In this document: positions 7,259 to 16,180 of the stretch, piece after piece
Position numbering within the stretch: position 1 is the first letter of the stretch
Layout of the letters: each line of letters starts with the position of its first letter
Assembly (NCBI GenBank): GCA_003562535.1
Contig: PWUP01000290.1
Coordinates: forward strand, 1-21,341
DNA from: Gammaproteobacteria bacterium
GTDB lineage: Bacteria; Pseudomonadota; Gammaproteobacteria; Competibacterales; Competibacteraceae
DNA length: 21,341 bases
Reading direction: 5' to 3'
Position numbers and translations under genes: made by a program
The notes under the pieces: generated by a model
What the model was told of the DNA's origin: nothing
What the model saw: the letters and a program-made list of their open reading frames with translations, nothing else
Databases searched by the model: none

Positions 7259-9836
7259 TTTCACAGCCACTGGCTTTGAGAGCGTCGCGTTGCGCCGGAG
7301 TTTCGACACCTTCGGCAACGACTTCTAAATGCAAAGATCGGCTCATGGCCAAAATCGCACGGACAATGGCGGCATCGCTGGCATCCACCACCATATCACG
7401 AACAAACGATTGATCAATTTTCAATTGATCGAAGGGCAAACGCTTAAGATAAGACAACGACGAATACCCAGTACCAAAATCGTCCAATGCAAAACGCACC
7501 CCTAAGGCTTTAATCGCTTGCATGCGGGTAATGGTCTCGTCAACATCGCCTAAAATAACGCTTTCAGTCAATTCCAGTTTAAGACGGGTGGGATCAATAC
7601 CACTGCGCTGTAAGTGCGCTTGCACATGGCTGACGAAGTCCGGTTGGTGAAACTGCCGAGCGCTGACATTAATCGCTAAACACAGCGAGCGGGTCGCTGG
7701 GTGCTGTTGCCACTGCTGCAATTGAGCACAGGCGTGTTCAAGCACCCACAGTCCAATGGGTACGATTAAGCGCGTTTCCTCGGCCAGTGGAATAAACACG
7801 GCTGGCGACACCAATTGCCCATCGGCTTTGCACCAACGCAATAAGGCTTCGGCTCCAAAAATAGTGCCGTTTTGATCCACTTGGGGTTGCAAAAACAGCC
7901 GTAATTCATCATGCGCCAGCGCCTCGCGCAAGCCCTGCTCTAATTGAGCGCGTTCTTGGACAGCAGCCTGCATGGCCGGATCGAAAAACCGAATCATATT
8001 ACGGCCATCGTCTTTAGCCTGATACAGCGCCACCTCGGCCTGTTTAAGCCGTTCTTCTGCACTGAGCTCAGCCCCGGTGAACAGCGTGATGCCAATACTG
8101 GGGGTGGCCTGATGGAGGCTGCCTGTTTGCAAATCATAACCTGCAGTGAGCGCCGCTTGAACGCGGGCACCAATCTGCTCAGCGTGACGACTGGCGGTTT
8201 CAGCGTCTGGAGCCAGATGCTCGACGATCACGGCAAATTCATCGCCACCCAAACGAGCCACTGTGGCCTCGGCAGGCACACAAGCCCGCAGGCGCTGAGC
8301 CGTCTCTTGTAACAAACGATCCCCCACCTCGTGGCCTTGGGTGTCGTTGAGCCACTTAAAATGATCCAAATCGAGCAGTAACAATAGACCATAATCTTGA
8401 CCATGCGGGCTAGCCTGCAAGGCGTGTTCAAACCGATCTAAAAACAACAGTCGATTGGGTAATTGGGTGAGCGCATCAAAATACGCCAATTGGTGGATTA
8501 AGGCTTCGTTGCGCTTGCGCTCGGTGATGTCCTGACCCACGGATTGAAACTGAATACATTGGCCACGGGCATCACACAGCGGCACATTGACCCACGATAC
8601 CCAACCTTCTCTACCGTCTTGAAACACGATGCGATGCTCATAGGCATACACTTCAGGGTGTGCGCGCCGTTGCTCAATCTGAGCCAGCATCTCTGCCCGC
8701 GCGGCAGCAGGCACCTGTTCAATCCAGCGCTGACCTATGGCTTCGCTTTCAGGGAAAAACCACTGTTGATAAATCGTATTGCAAAACGTCACTGTGGTAT
8801 CGGGTAGCCAACGACAGACCGCGTTCTGACCGCCCTGGATCATCGCTTGAAAATGGCGTTCGCTGGCATACAGATAGGTTTGAGTGACCCGCAACAAGTA
8901 GTGCAATAACGCTAACAGCACTAGGCTGCCCCCGGTCAGTACGGCGGCAATCACAATACTTCGTCGCCAAGGCGCAAATTTCTCTTGCACTGAGCGCCCC
9001 ACCAGCATAACAAACGGATAGTCACCGATTTTGCGGAAGGCAAAAATACGTTCGACATGATCCGTAGCCCCGCTGTAACGCACTACCCCCTCATCGTTGC
9101 CCTGTTGAACATGGACAAACGGCGGAACATGCCGAGCTTCGGCGTTAACTTCCTCAGGGACATGCGGCCACCGCACCACTAAACGACTGTTATCACTGCG
9201 ACGGACACTGATCATACCGTCTGAACCCACCGCAATACCCGCAAACTGCCGCTGGAAATAGGCCAAATCCAAGGGAATAACAATCACGCCCAGCAGCTCA
9301 TTATCCACGCCTAAAATGGCTTGATGCGCCATCACCGCAGAGCGGTCATCGTGTTTATTGTCCAGCGTGGAGGAAAATAGCAACTCTGCTTGTGGCTCGG
9401 CTTGGAGACGCTGAAAATACTCTCGATCAAGGATATGCACCGATTCAATGGCTGAATCACTGCTGAATTGCAAGTGTCCTTGAGCGTCGAACACCAGCAA
9501 GGCCACAATTTCCGGAAACCCTACTGCCAACCGCGCCAAGCTGGCATCGTCAATCAAGGTCATCTGACCGAACACGACATCCGCTTGGCGTTGGATAATC
9601 AAAGTATCGCGTATAAACGCTGCAGTGGCTTCCACCCGTCGCAAGGCAGTTTCCCACTGATCGGCCAGTATCCGTGCCTCATTACTGGAGGCCAGCTCAA
9701 TGGTAGTCTCGGTCTGGCGGTAGGTGTATACCGTAAACAGACCCAGCAAAATTAGGGCAATCAGCATGGTTAGGCCGTAGTACCACAAATAGCCGTGAAC
9801 CGTACTGATGCGACGCTGAGGTAGAAGGTAATACAT
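7143..9836 (-). CDS. Membrane sensor PAS-GGDEF-EAL protein (c-di-GMP synthesis/hydrolysis) at the end of the T6SS operon
   Basis: An 897-residue inner-membrane protein: membrane helix about 19-38, an extracytoplasmic dCACHE/PDC-like sensor about 41-290, second helix about 293-316, PAS about 325-440 ending DITERKR, GGDEF about 445-620, EAL about 625-875. The cyclase site is GGDEF at 530-534. The RxxD inhibition site is replaced by PAEA (521-524), so product inhibition is probably lost. The EAL side is complete: EAL 663-665, NVSARQF, ELTES, DDFG 785-788, K806, EGVET 842-846, QGYLF 862-866. Both activities are therefore possible. The ATG is 10 bp after the pppA stop with no Shine-Dalgarno, which suggests it is cotranscribed and translationally coupled with the T6SS genes. 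This is the position where ppkA sits in the P. aeruginosa H1-T6SS. Domain calls are firm; the link to T6SS is inferred from position. Confidence 0.9.
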   Translation of the reverse strand: MYYLLPQRRISTVHGYLWYYGLTMLIALILLGLFTVYTYRQTETTIELASSNEARILADQWETALRRVEATAAFIRDTLIIQRQADVVFGQMTLIDDASLARLAVGFPEIVALLVFDAQGHLQFSSDSAIESVHILDREYFQRLQAEPQAELLFSSTLDNKHDDRSAVMAHQAILGVDNELLGVIVIPLDLAYFQRQFAGIAVGSDGMISVRRSDNSRLVVRWPHVPEEVNAEARHVPPFVHVQQGNDEGVVRYSGATDHVERIFAFRKIGDYPFVMLVGRSVQEKFAPWRRSIVIAAVLTGGSLVLLALLHYLLRVTQTYLYASERHFQAMIQGGQNAVCRWLPDTTVTFCNTIYQQWFFPESEAIGQRWIEQVPAAARAEMLAQIEQRRAHPEVYAYEHRIVFQDGREGWVSWVNVPLCDARGQCIQFQSVGQDITERKRNEALIHQLAYFDALTQLPNRLLFLDRFEHALQASPHGQDYGLLLLLDLDHFKWLNDTQGHEVGDRLLQETAQRLRACVPAEATVARLGGDEFAVIVEHLAPDAETASRHAEQIGARVQAALTAGYDLQTGSLHQATPSIGITLFTGAELSAEERLKQAEVALYQAKDDGRNMIRFFDPAMQAAVQERAQLEQGLREALAHDELRLFLQPQVDQNGTIFGAEALLRWCKADGQLVSPAVFIPLAEETRLIVPIGLWVLEHACAQLQQWQQHPATRSLCLAINVSARQFHQPDFVSHVQAHLQRSGIDPTRLKLELTESVILGDVDETITRMQAIKALGVRFALDDFGTGYSSLSYLKRLPFDQLKIDQSFVRDMVVDASDAAIVRAILAMSRSLHLEVVAEGVETPAQRDALKASGCEMYQGYLFGKPLPIECWPDQPLEGIWMAGKASNSGVANK

Positions 9837-9846
9837 GGTGGTGGCG

Positions 9847-10659
9847 TTATTGACGGAGCTGCCGCAACCGTTCGCTTAGCCCTTCTAATGGAATGGTGTT
9901 ACCGGTGACATCCAAAGCATCGACACTATGGACACTGACGACAATAGCCGTGACATTGTCATCAGCCCCTTGTTCTAAGGCTCGATCAATCAGGGTATGT
10001 ACGGCATTGGGACTGTTAGAGTGTGACAAGATCGCCGCCATATCCGCATCGGCGAGTAACTTACTGAGGCCATCACTGCACAATAAGTAAATATCTCCCG
10101 GCACGAGTTGAAAACTGCGCTGCTCCAGTTCCAAGTTGGCCTGTGAACCCACAGCACGCGTAATCACATTACTCCAAGGATGATCTCGCGCCTCGGCAGC
10201 ACTGATTAACCCCCGATCAAGCAGCGTTTGCACATGACTGTGATCGCGAGTCAACTGCCGAAACTGACCATAACGTAGCCCATAGATACGACTGTCTCCC
10301 GCCCATAAACACCAGCCACGCTGCCCATGAGTGAGCAACACAGCGACGGTACTGCCCATAGAGCGCCGCTGTTGTTCATGGCTGGCGCGATCACGCAACT
10401 GCTGATTGACACGCTGCAATGTCTGCTGAACCAAGCTGACTAAATCATGCCCCTGAGCGCCACTCTCAAGCTTTGCCAGTTCATCGACAATCATGCGGCT
10501 GGCCACATCCCCCGCAGTGTGTCCTCCCATGCCATCGGCTACCACCCATAGGCCGTAATCGCCCAACTGAGGTCGTTCCAGATAGGCGTCTTCGTTGACA
10601 CGCCGTACCCGCCCAACATGGCTTTTTGCCGCCGAGGTCCACATCAGTTGTGTCTTCAC
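9847..10659 (-). CDS. pppA: PP2C-type Ser/Thr phosphatase of the T6SS (PppA/Stp1)
   Basis: A PP2C-family metal-dependent phosphatase that in T6SS clusters removes phosphate from FHA-pathway proteins and turns secretion down. Motifs seen in order are RRVNEDAY, VADGMGGHTAGD, SMGSTVAVLL, GDSRIYGLR, RDHS, CSDGLSKLL and DDNVTAIVV; these supply the aspartates that bind the two metals. There is no membrane segment, so it acts in the cytoplasm. Start choice: the frame opens at a GTG at 10674 without a Shine-Dalgarno. The GTG at 10659 (MKTQLMWTS) has GAGGAA 7 bases upstream and is preferred; ATG 10644 is a third option. It sits between tagF and the GGDEF-EAL gene. Its usual partner, the kinase PpkA, is not in the window. 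Confidence 0.88.
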   Translation of the reverse strand: MKTQLMWTSAAKSHVGRVRRVNEDAYLERPQLGDYGLWVVADGMGGHTAGDVASRMIVDELAKLESGAQGHDLVSLVQQTLQRVNQQLRDRASHEQQRRSMGSTVAVLLTHGQRGWCLWAGDSRIYGLRYGQFRQLTRDHSHVQTLLDRGLISAAEARDHPWSNVITRAVGSQANLELEQRSFQLVPGDIYLLCSDGLSKLLADADMAAILSHSNSPNAVHTLIDRALEQGADDNVTAIVVSVHSVDALDVTGNTIPLEGLSERLRQLRQ

Positions 10660-10666
10660 CTGCCTA

Positions 10667-10672
10667 TTCCTC
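10667..10672 (-). promoter_or_regulatory. Ribosome binding site supporting pppA start at 10659
   Basis: GAGGAA on the minus strand, 7 bases before GTG 10659. The longer GTG start at 10674 lacks such a site. Confidence 0.45.
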
Positions 10673-10689
10673 ACCGGTCAGATTACGGT

Positions 10690-11397
10690 TTAGCCCACCT
10701 GATTGATCTCAACTCGCGTCCAGTGATGATCCGAACTGTCACCGGTCAGCAACGTCGCAAACTGAGTGCTGTCGGGCAGTCCTGCGCATAGTAATACACA
10801 GGCGGCAATGTCCTGTGAACCGTGAGTCCACCACAGGGTGGTGTTGGGCAGTAATTGCGCCAATAGCACCGACCATAGTTGGGGTATGGCCCGATCCAAC
10901 GCCGCAAGCTCTGGTAACACATAATGCCAGTTTTGCCCCGTCCCTGTCGAGGATACCGCGATTTGAGCGTGGGGTGGGGGGCCTACCGCTTGCACCTGCT
11001 CTAGAAACCCGTCCAAATCCAGATGGTCAGCTAAGCCTGTCAGTAATACCTGCTCAACACGCTCAAACCATGCCTGCTCCCCGCGCACCAAGGCCAGTAA
11101 ATCCGCATCAGTCGCGATTGGACTGATAACCGTCAGGGGAAAATACCGTCCTACCCGATCCACACTGGGCATCCACACGCCGGTCATCGGCGGCTGCCCA
11201 CAACATCCGCCACTCAGAGCAAAACGCCATAACGGCCCGTTGAGATAGTAACGCAGCCAGTCGGCACCCAACTGTTCACGGCTGCACACCAACCCTTGTT
11301 GCAACCAGTCATCCCAGGCTTGCAGGCAATCAGGCGGCATATTGCGCTGGATAAAATCGCCGCGCGCCGGTAATTTGCCATAGATACCGAGGGTCAT
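10690..11397 (-). CDS. tagF: T6SS-associated protein TagF (ImpM family), repressor of secretion
   Basis: A 235-residue ImpM/TagF protein. The family signature is at the N-terminus (GIYGKLPARGDF, residues 4-15), with a conserved DDWL at 29-32 and the later GVWMPSVDRVGRYFPL region. In P. aeruginosa and Agrobacterium, TagF represses T6SS activity post-translationally, with Fha as a reported target. The ATG at 11397 overlaps the tssM stop as ATGA and gives the usual N-terminus. A GTG at 11412 would add five residues and has only a weak Shine-Dalgarno, so 11397 is chosen. The neighbours, tssM upstream and pppA downstream, are the standard ones. Confidence 0.88.
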   Translation of the reverse strand: MTLGIYGKLPARGDFIQRNMPPDCLQAWDDWLQQGLVCSREQLGADWLRYYLNGPLWRFALSGGCCGQPPMTGVWMPSVDRVGRYFPLTVISPIATDADLLALVRGEQAWFERVEQVLLTGLADHLDLDGFLEQVQAVGPPPHAQIAVSSTGTGQNWHYVLPELAALDRAIPQLWSVLLAQLLPNTTLWWTHGSQDIAACVLLCAGLPDSTQFATLLTGDSSDHHWTRVEINQVG

Positions 11398-14300
11398 AGC
11401 GTCTGCAGACACCGGAAATTCTCTAAATTGAGTCGGAACGGATTGTTGGCGCTGCTGGCACGCAATTCAAAGCTGACGGCATAGCCATCAATCGTGAAAT
11501 TCAGATCAAATTGGCTGGAGCCTCGGGCGATTAACCGTCCCTCGTCAATCAATTGAAATAAAGCCCAAGGGCCTTGCAACGTCAGGTCAACCGGTGATCG
11601 GCCTGCGGGGAACAACTGCAAACGCGCAAACCCCTCGGTACCCGGACCAGGCCATAATACCGGCGTCGGCGTGGTGGTTGCCGGAGTGTAGGTCAGATTC
11701 TGTCCGTCCACATTCAAGACCACACGCTCTAAGGCTTGATCCATGCTGCGCAGACGCAACTGAAAACTTACCGAAGGACGAGTTTGGCCCCGCTCAAAAA
11801 AAGCGTCTTTAATCTCCGTGGTGAACTGGAGTGCAGCAAGCCGCGCCCGTGGAATACCTGGGCTGTCATCGAAAGACCGCCACTCCCAAGGCGATTTTGA
11901 TTGATCGACAAAGGTTGTAAACCGATGTTCGCCTTGATGAATAAACCGATCCACGATCCCACCTGGCGCGAAAAACCGGCCAAAATCGTCAAGCGACACC
12001 GATTCCCGTGCATAAGTCACAAACGGATAACGATTGTTCAAAGCGCGTTGGCAAAAACCCAGTACATCACGCTGCCACACATTATTAATATGCGCCCGCA
12101 GCCCCTCATACAGAAAAATCGGGATGGGGCCGGTGACTGAGTTTAACCAGCGGACTAAGGTATCGGGTTGATCACGCGGCAAACGCTCCATTAGGGTAAT
12201 GAGTTCATTGGCCGCTTGGCGATCAATGGTGCGTCCCTGAGCACGAGCGCTTGCCAGCGGTTCGAGCTGTACCGCCAGCTCTTCGAGCTGGTTAATCAAT
12301 TCATCCAGTGAACCGTTGGCAATGGCTTGATTCAGAGCTTCCAGACATTGCGGCAAATTCGCAGTCTGTTCGTGCACCGCCATCAGTACGCCTCGCAGCG
12401 GCGAATTACTGCCCGTGAGCAACTCCAGGCGGTTAATCGCCCCCTGTAAATTTTCCCGTGGTGGTAGCAGATCTAAATCGGCCAGCAGACGCTGCCATTC
12501 TCGGCAATAGTCCTGCCAGTACAATTCTTGTACCCGTGCCGAGCGCTGCTGTAACTCGGCTTGCGGCACCGGCGGCAAATCCAACACCCAATCCCCCTCG
12601 GTGAGGGATTCAATCCTGGCATTGACGGCGTTCACAAAAATCAACTGTCCCGGTTGGGAAAACAGTCCTGGTACGCCAGAGGTCAAAGGGGCGCCACTGA
12701 CTCGATAAAACACCTCAGCCGCGCCGCTGCCAGCGGCATCACTGACCCGAAAATCGCTGATGCCAAACCCCGTTTGCCGCAGTTGCTGATAAATTTGCTC
12801 CGCCCCCAAATCGCCGGGCAGGCGTTCACGCGCCAGTCGTACCAACTCTGTATCTGGGTATAAAGGCAAGGTGACTGGCATATCCGCCAATAGTGCCGCC
12901 AAATGCGTCGCCAGATTATTGCGTTGCTGGGTCGTTAAGCGGGCATCCGCCTGCCAAAAACGCTGCCACCAGCTTTGCATAAACTCCGGTTCAAAGGGGC
13001 GCTCGCCACTGCCACGATCCAGCATTAAATACACCCGCAACGCTTCATACAGGGTGTTGTCATCCACCGTGTCTCGGCGCAATTGGTCCTTAATATGCTC
13101 TTCCAATTGCACTAACAAACGCGACAAAAAGGCGCGTTCGAGTAAGTTGCGATAGGTCGTCTCCGCACTGGCGGCCAGCTTATGCCCCTGATATAAACCG
13201 AGACGAATCGTCAACGGCGCACGCGGTGGCTCCCCGGTCGCTCCGGGTATGGCGCGGGCTTCATCCAGCAATGCCAGCACGCTGACCGTATCGCGATCCT
13301 GAGGGTCAAGGGCTGCGGTTTGTTCGCTCAGCCGGTTAAATCGCTGCTCTACGTCATTGATGAACGCTCGGTTTTGGATATAACTGTTAAACCACGCCAG
13401 ACATAAGCCCAGTGCAATTGCCGCCACACCGACATAAGCCGCCCGCGATATCCACAAGCGCCGCCGCTCAACGCGGAAATTGGTGCCTGCCAGCCCGGCT
13501 TCTTTGAACATCACTTCGCGAAACAGCCGATTAAGAAAATAACTGCGCCCTTGACCGGAGAAACTTGCCAGTGACTGCCGAGCCACACCAAAGGTCGATG
13601 ACAGCGCACCCATCAGGCGATCAATCGGATTACCTTCTTGCGTGCCGCTGGTGAAATACACCCCGCGCAGCAAACTTCTGGTTTCAAAGCGATTGGGCCG
13701 GAAGATTTCATCCAAAAACTCCTTAGCCATGCCTTTGAGTGTGCTGAACTGTTGCGGAAACACATAGATCAAGTCGCGACGCTGGGCATCCTGTTCTTGA
13801 TGCAACCGTTGTAACAGGCGCTGATTCAAGCGTTGTTCAAGCAAATCGAACTCGGGTTCGAAGAGATCAACAACCCCTTCAGACTCATCATTCTGCACAT
13901 CGTCCAGAGGTAAGGTCATCCCCCAGACTTGAGCGCGTTCATCACTGCCTAAATCGTCGAAGAACTCCATGCTGCCGACAATGAGATCGACTTTAGTGAA
14001 CAGCACATAGATCGGGAACTGGATGCCGAATTGTTCGTGCAGCTCTTGAATCCGTTTGCGGATGGCCAGCGCTTGTGCGGTCCGCTCAGCCTCGTTTTGC
14101 TGGAGTAAATCGGCAATACTGACCGCAATAATCGCCCCATTAATTGGCCGCTGACGCCGGTATTTCTTGAGCAAGGCCAGAAAATTCATCCATGCAGCGC
14201 TGTCCACCTGCTCCTGGCTGTCTTGCGTGGTATAGCGTCCCGCCGTGTCCAGTAATATGGCCTCATCGGTGAACCACCAATCACAGTTACGAGTGCCACC

Positions 14301-14786
14301 GACACCTTGGATTTTGCTGGTGCCTAAACGCTTGGCCAGCGGAAAATTGAGACCCGAATTGATCAAAGCCGTGGTTTTACCCGAACCGGGTGGCCCGATG
14401 ATGATGTACCACGGCAGTTGATACAGTCCGCCTTTACCCTTACCGATACCGGCTTTTTTCAGCTCTTGCAACGCCTGCTTAAAGGTGTTACTGAGTACAG
14501 CGGCTTCTTCTTCGGTCTGCACCGTAACCGCATCTTTGGACTCGGCGAGATCTTGCGTCAGTTTTTTATTTTTGCGCCGATTCCAGAGAAATTTGCCCAA
14601 CTGATACAGAGCAAACGCCAATACAACCAGAATGGAAACAATCAGTCGATTACGCGGATCAACCAGTGGATTGTAACCCGCTAGATCCAGAAAGGGACCG
14701 AGTTGCCAGACTAAAAATAAGACGCCGATAACACCGGCTAAGGGTGCCAGAATCGGCAGACGTAACAGATAGATTAAGCCGCTCAT
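11394..14786 (-). CDS. tssM: T6SS membrane-complex protein TssM (IcmF/VasK)
   Basis: An 1130-residue IcmF protein, of normal length, that spans the inner membrane and reaches through the periplasm to form the T6SS envelope channel with TssL. Two hydrophobic segments lie at about residues 11-30 and 47-67 and a third at about 446-466. Between the second and third is a cytoplasmic GTPase-like domain with Walker A GPPGSGKT (131-138), DTAGR (180-184) and TKVD (264-267), so nucleotide binding looks intact. The remaining ~660 residues are the periplasmic IcmF C-terminal region, ending in a beta-rich part that in other TssM proteins contacts the TssJ lipoprotein. Start and stop both overlap neighbours by ATGA (with tssL and tagF), which indicates tight coupling. 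No tssJ is seen in this operon. Confidence 0.95.
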   Translation of the reverse strand: MSGLIYLLRLPILAPLAGVIGVLFLVWQLGPFLDLAGYNPLVDPRNRLIVSILVVLAFALYQLGKFLWNRRKNKKLTQDLAESKDAVTVQTEEEAAVLSNTFKQALQELKKAGIGKGKGGLYQLPWYIIIGPPGSGKTTALINSGLNFPLAKRLGTSKIQGVGGTRNCDWWFTDEAILLDTAGRYTTQDSQEQVDSAAWMNFLALLKKYRRQRPINGAIIAVSIADLLQQNEAERTAQALAIRKRIQELHEQFGIQFPIYVLFTKVDLIVGSMEFFDDLGSDERAQVWGMTLPLDDVQNDESEGVVDLFEPEFDLLEQRLNQRLLQRLHQEQDAQRRDLIYVFPQQFSTLKGMAKEFLDEIFRPNRFETRSLLRGVYFTSGTQEGNPIDRLMGALSSTFGVARQSLASFSGQGRSYFLNRLFREVMFKEAGLAGTNFRVERRRLWISRAAYVGVAAIALGLCLAWFNSYIQNRAFINDVEQRFNRLSEQTAALDPQDRDTVSVLALLDEARAIPGATGEPPRAPLTIRLGLYQGHKLAASAETTYRNLLERAFLSRLLVQLEEHIKDQLRRDTVDDNTLYEALRVYLMLDRGSGERPFEPEFMQSWWQRFWQADARLTTQQRNNLATHLAALLADMPVTLPLYPDTELVRLARERLPGDLGAEQIYQQLRQTGFGISDFRVSDAAGSGAAEVFYRVSGAPLTSGVPGLFSQPGQLIFVNAVNARIESLTEGDWVLDLPPVPQAELQQRSARVQELYWQDYCREWQRLLADLDLLPPRENLQGAINRLELLTGSNSPLRGVLMAVHEQTANLPQCLEALNQAIANGSLDELINQLEELAVQLEPLASARAQGRTIDRQAANELITLMERLPRDQPDTLVRWLNSVTGPIPIFLYEGLRAHINNVWQRDVLGFCQRALNNRYPFVTYARESVSLDDFGRFFAPGGIVDRFIHQGEHRFTTFVDQSKSPWEWRSFDDSPGIPRARLAALQFTTEIKDAFFERGQTRPSVSFQLRLRSMDQALERVVLNVDGQNLTYTPATTTPTPVLWPGPGTEGFARLQLFPAGRSPVDLTLQGPWALFQLIDEGRLIARGSSQFDLNFTIDGYAVSFELRASSANNPFRLNLENFRCLQTL

Positions 14787-16174
14787 AGTGTGAAATGGGG
14801 GTAGAGAACGAGGATTTCCACGCGCCGATTAGCGGCACGGCCTTGAGGGGTGTCATTGCCGACAATGGGTTCGCTTTCACCTCGACCCTCGGCACGGAAG
14901 CGACTCGGTGATCCAAGCTGATTGACCAGCACCTGACGCACCGACTCAGCACGTCGCTGGGATAATTCGGCATTGGACATGAAACGTCCGGGGACATTAT
15001 CGGTATGCCCAGTGATTAATACTTGCCCCGGCGCTTGCGACTGAGTATCACGCAAAATATCCGCAACCCGAGTCAGCAGAGCACGAAATTCCGGCTTGAC
15101 CTCCCATTGCGCCGTATCAAACAGCACATCGCTACAGGTCACATTGGTGCGAATATAGGAGCCGACCACTTGACGAGAATCACCTTGACCAATCACTACA
15201 TTGCCGGTATCCAAGCAGTTTTCACTGAGCAAAGCCTCACGCATGGCCTGGTGAGCATCGGCGGGCGGTGGCGGTGGGGGTGGAGGTTGAAAATCTGCCG
15301 TCTCGGGTCGAGTCGGCATCTCCCCCCCGCGCACCGCCTGTAGATTAGTGAATACCGGGTCGGACACGGCGCTCAAACTCATATTGAAAAACAAAAATAC
15401 CACCAGCAACAGTCCACTGAGCACCGAAGCCAAAACCCATAGAGGCACATGGCGCATCACGGGATTGCGTTGATCCGTCACACCCCGCCAGTGGGGGGAT
15501 AACTCCGCTTCACGCTCACCGGCCAAGTTACGTAGCGCCCGATGCAGACGATCGCGCAGAGCGTCCAAATCGCCTTGACGATCGTACAGTCGATATCCAC
15601 CCTTGAAACCGAGATCCAGACAAATCGCCATTAATTCCAGTAATTGACGATGGTTGCTGGGATCACTCAGCAACTTGTCCAGCAGTTTAAAAAACTCGTC
15701 ACCAGCCCACTCTTTGCGGAAAAACGTCCCTTGTAAGGTTTTCTTAGACCAGCCGAACTGCTGCCCCCAAGGCGTATTCAGAATAATGTCATCGAGGGTC
15801 GCGCACAGCACATAGCGCGCCCGGGTCAGCACCTGATCATCATTGACCCCCAGTTGGCGAGCGCGGGTATCGAACTCTTGAATTTCGCGAATTAATTGGG
15901 CGTGCAAACCGGCTGGATTGGCATGACTGTGCGTGTTTTTCAGTCCAGTCACTAAGGCCAGCAACGCCGAGGCGGCATTTTCCAGTGGATTAAGCCCTTG
16001 GCGTTCGACGTGGATGTTACGCCCAGAGGTCGATGCGCTCGGCGCACTCGGCGCACTCACCGCCGCTGAGGGCACCGGCGCTTGTCCTAGACTCGGTCGC
16101 CCACCGCCTGGTGTGGGCTTGAGTACCGTCGCTTCAGTGTCGTCAAAATCGGCAAAAGGATCATCTCGATTCAC
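14783..16174 (-). CDS. tssL: T6SS TssL (DotU/ImpK) with C-terminal OmpA peptidoglycan-binding domain
   Basis: A 463-residue 'evolved' TssL. Residues about 58-235 form the cytoplasmic DotU domain (LCATLDDIILNTPWG at 123-137), 244-264 are the single membrane helix, then a linker with eight consecutive prolines (297-304), then an OmpA-like domain with TGHTDN (388-393), LSQRRAESV (404-412) and NRRVEI (449-454) that should hold the complex to peptidoglycan. The N-terminal tail (DDTEATVLKPTPGG, 11-24) carries threonines at 13, 16 and 21 in a setting like the tail phosphorylated by PpkA and bound by Fha in Agrobacterium TssL. The start is a GTG with AAAGGG about 9 bases upstream, inside the end of tssK, and 6 bases separate the genes. 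The tail function is inferred; the domains are clear. Confidence 0.93.
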   Translation of the reverse strand: MNRDDPFADFDDTEATVLKPTPGGGRPSLGQAPVPSAAVSAPSAPSASTSGRNIHVERQGLNPLENAASALLALVTGLKNTHSHANPAGLHAQLIREIQEFDTRARQLGVNDDQVLTRARYVLCATLDDIILNTPWGQQFGWSKKTLQGTFFRKEWAGDEFFKLLDKLLSDPSNHRQLLELMAICLDLGFKGGYRLYDRQGDLDALRDRLHRALRNLAGEREAELSPHWRGVTDQRNPVMRHVPLWVLASVLSGLLLVVFLFFNMSLSAVSDPVFTNLQAVRGGEMPTRPETADFQPPPPPPPPADAHQAMREALLSENCLDTGNVVIGQGDSRQVVGSYIRTNVTCSDVLFDTAQWEVKPEFRALLTRVADILRDTQSQAPGQVLITGHTDNVPGRFMSNAELSQRRAESVRQVLVNQLGSPSRFRAEGRGESEPIVGNDTPQGRAANRRVEILVLYPHFTL

Positions 16175-16180
16175 GTTACA

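Noticed and set aside
7944..8312. 122-codon open frame antisense within the GGDEF-EAL gene
   Set aside because: No domain, no ribosome binding site noted, fully inside a confident coding region.
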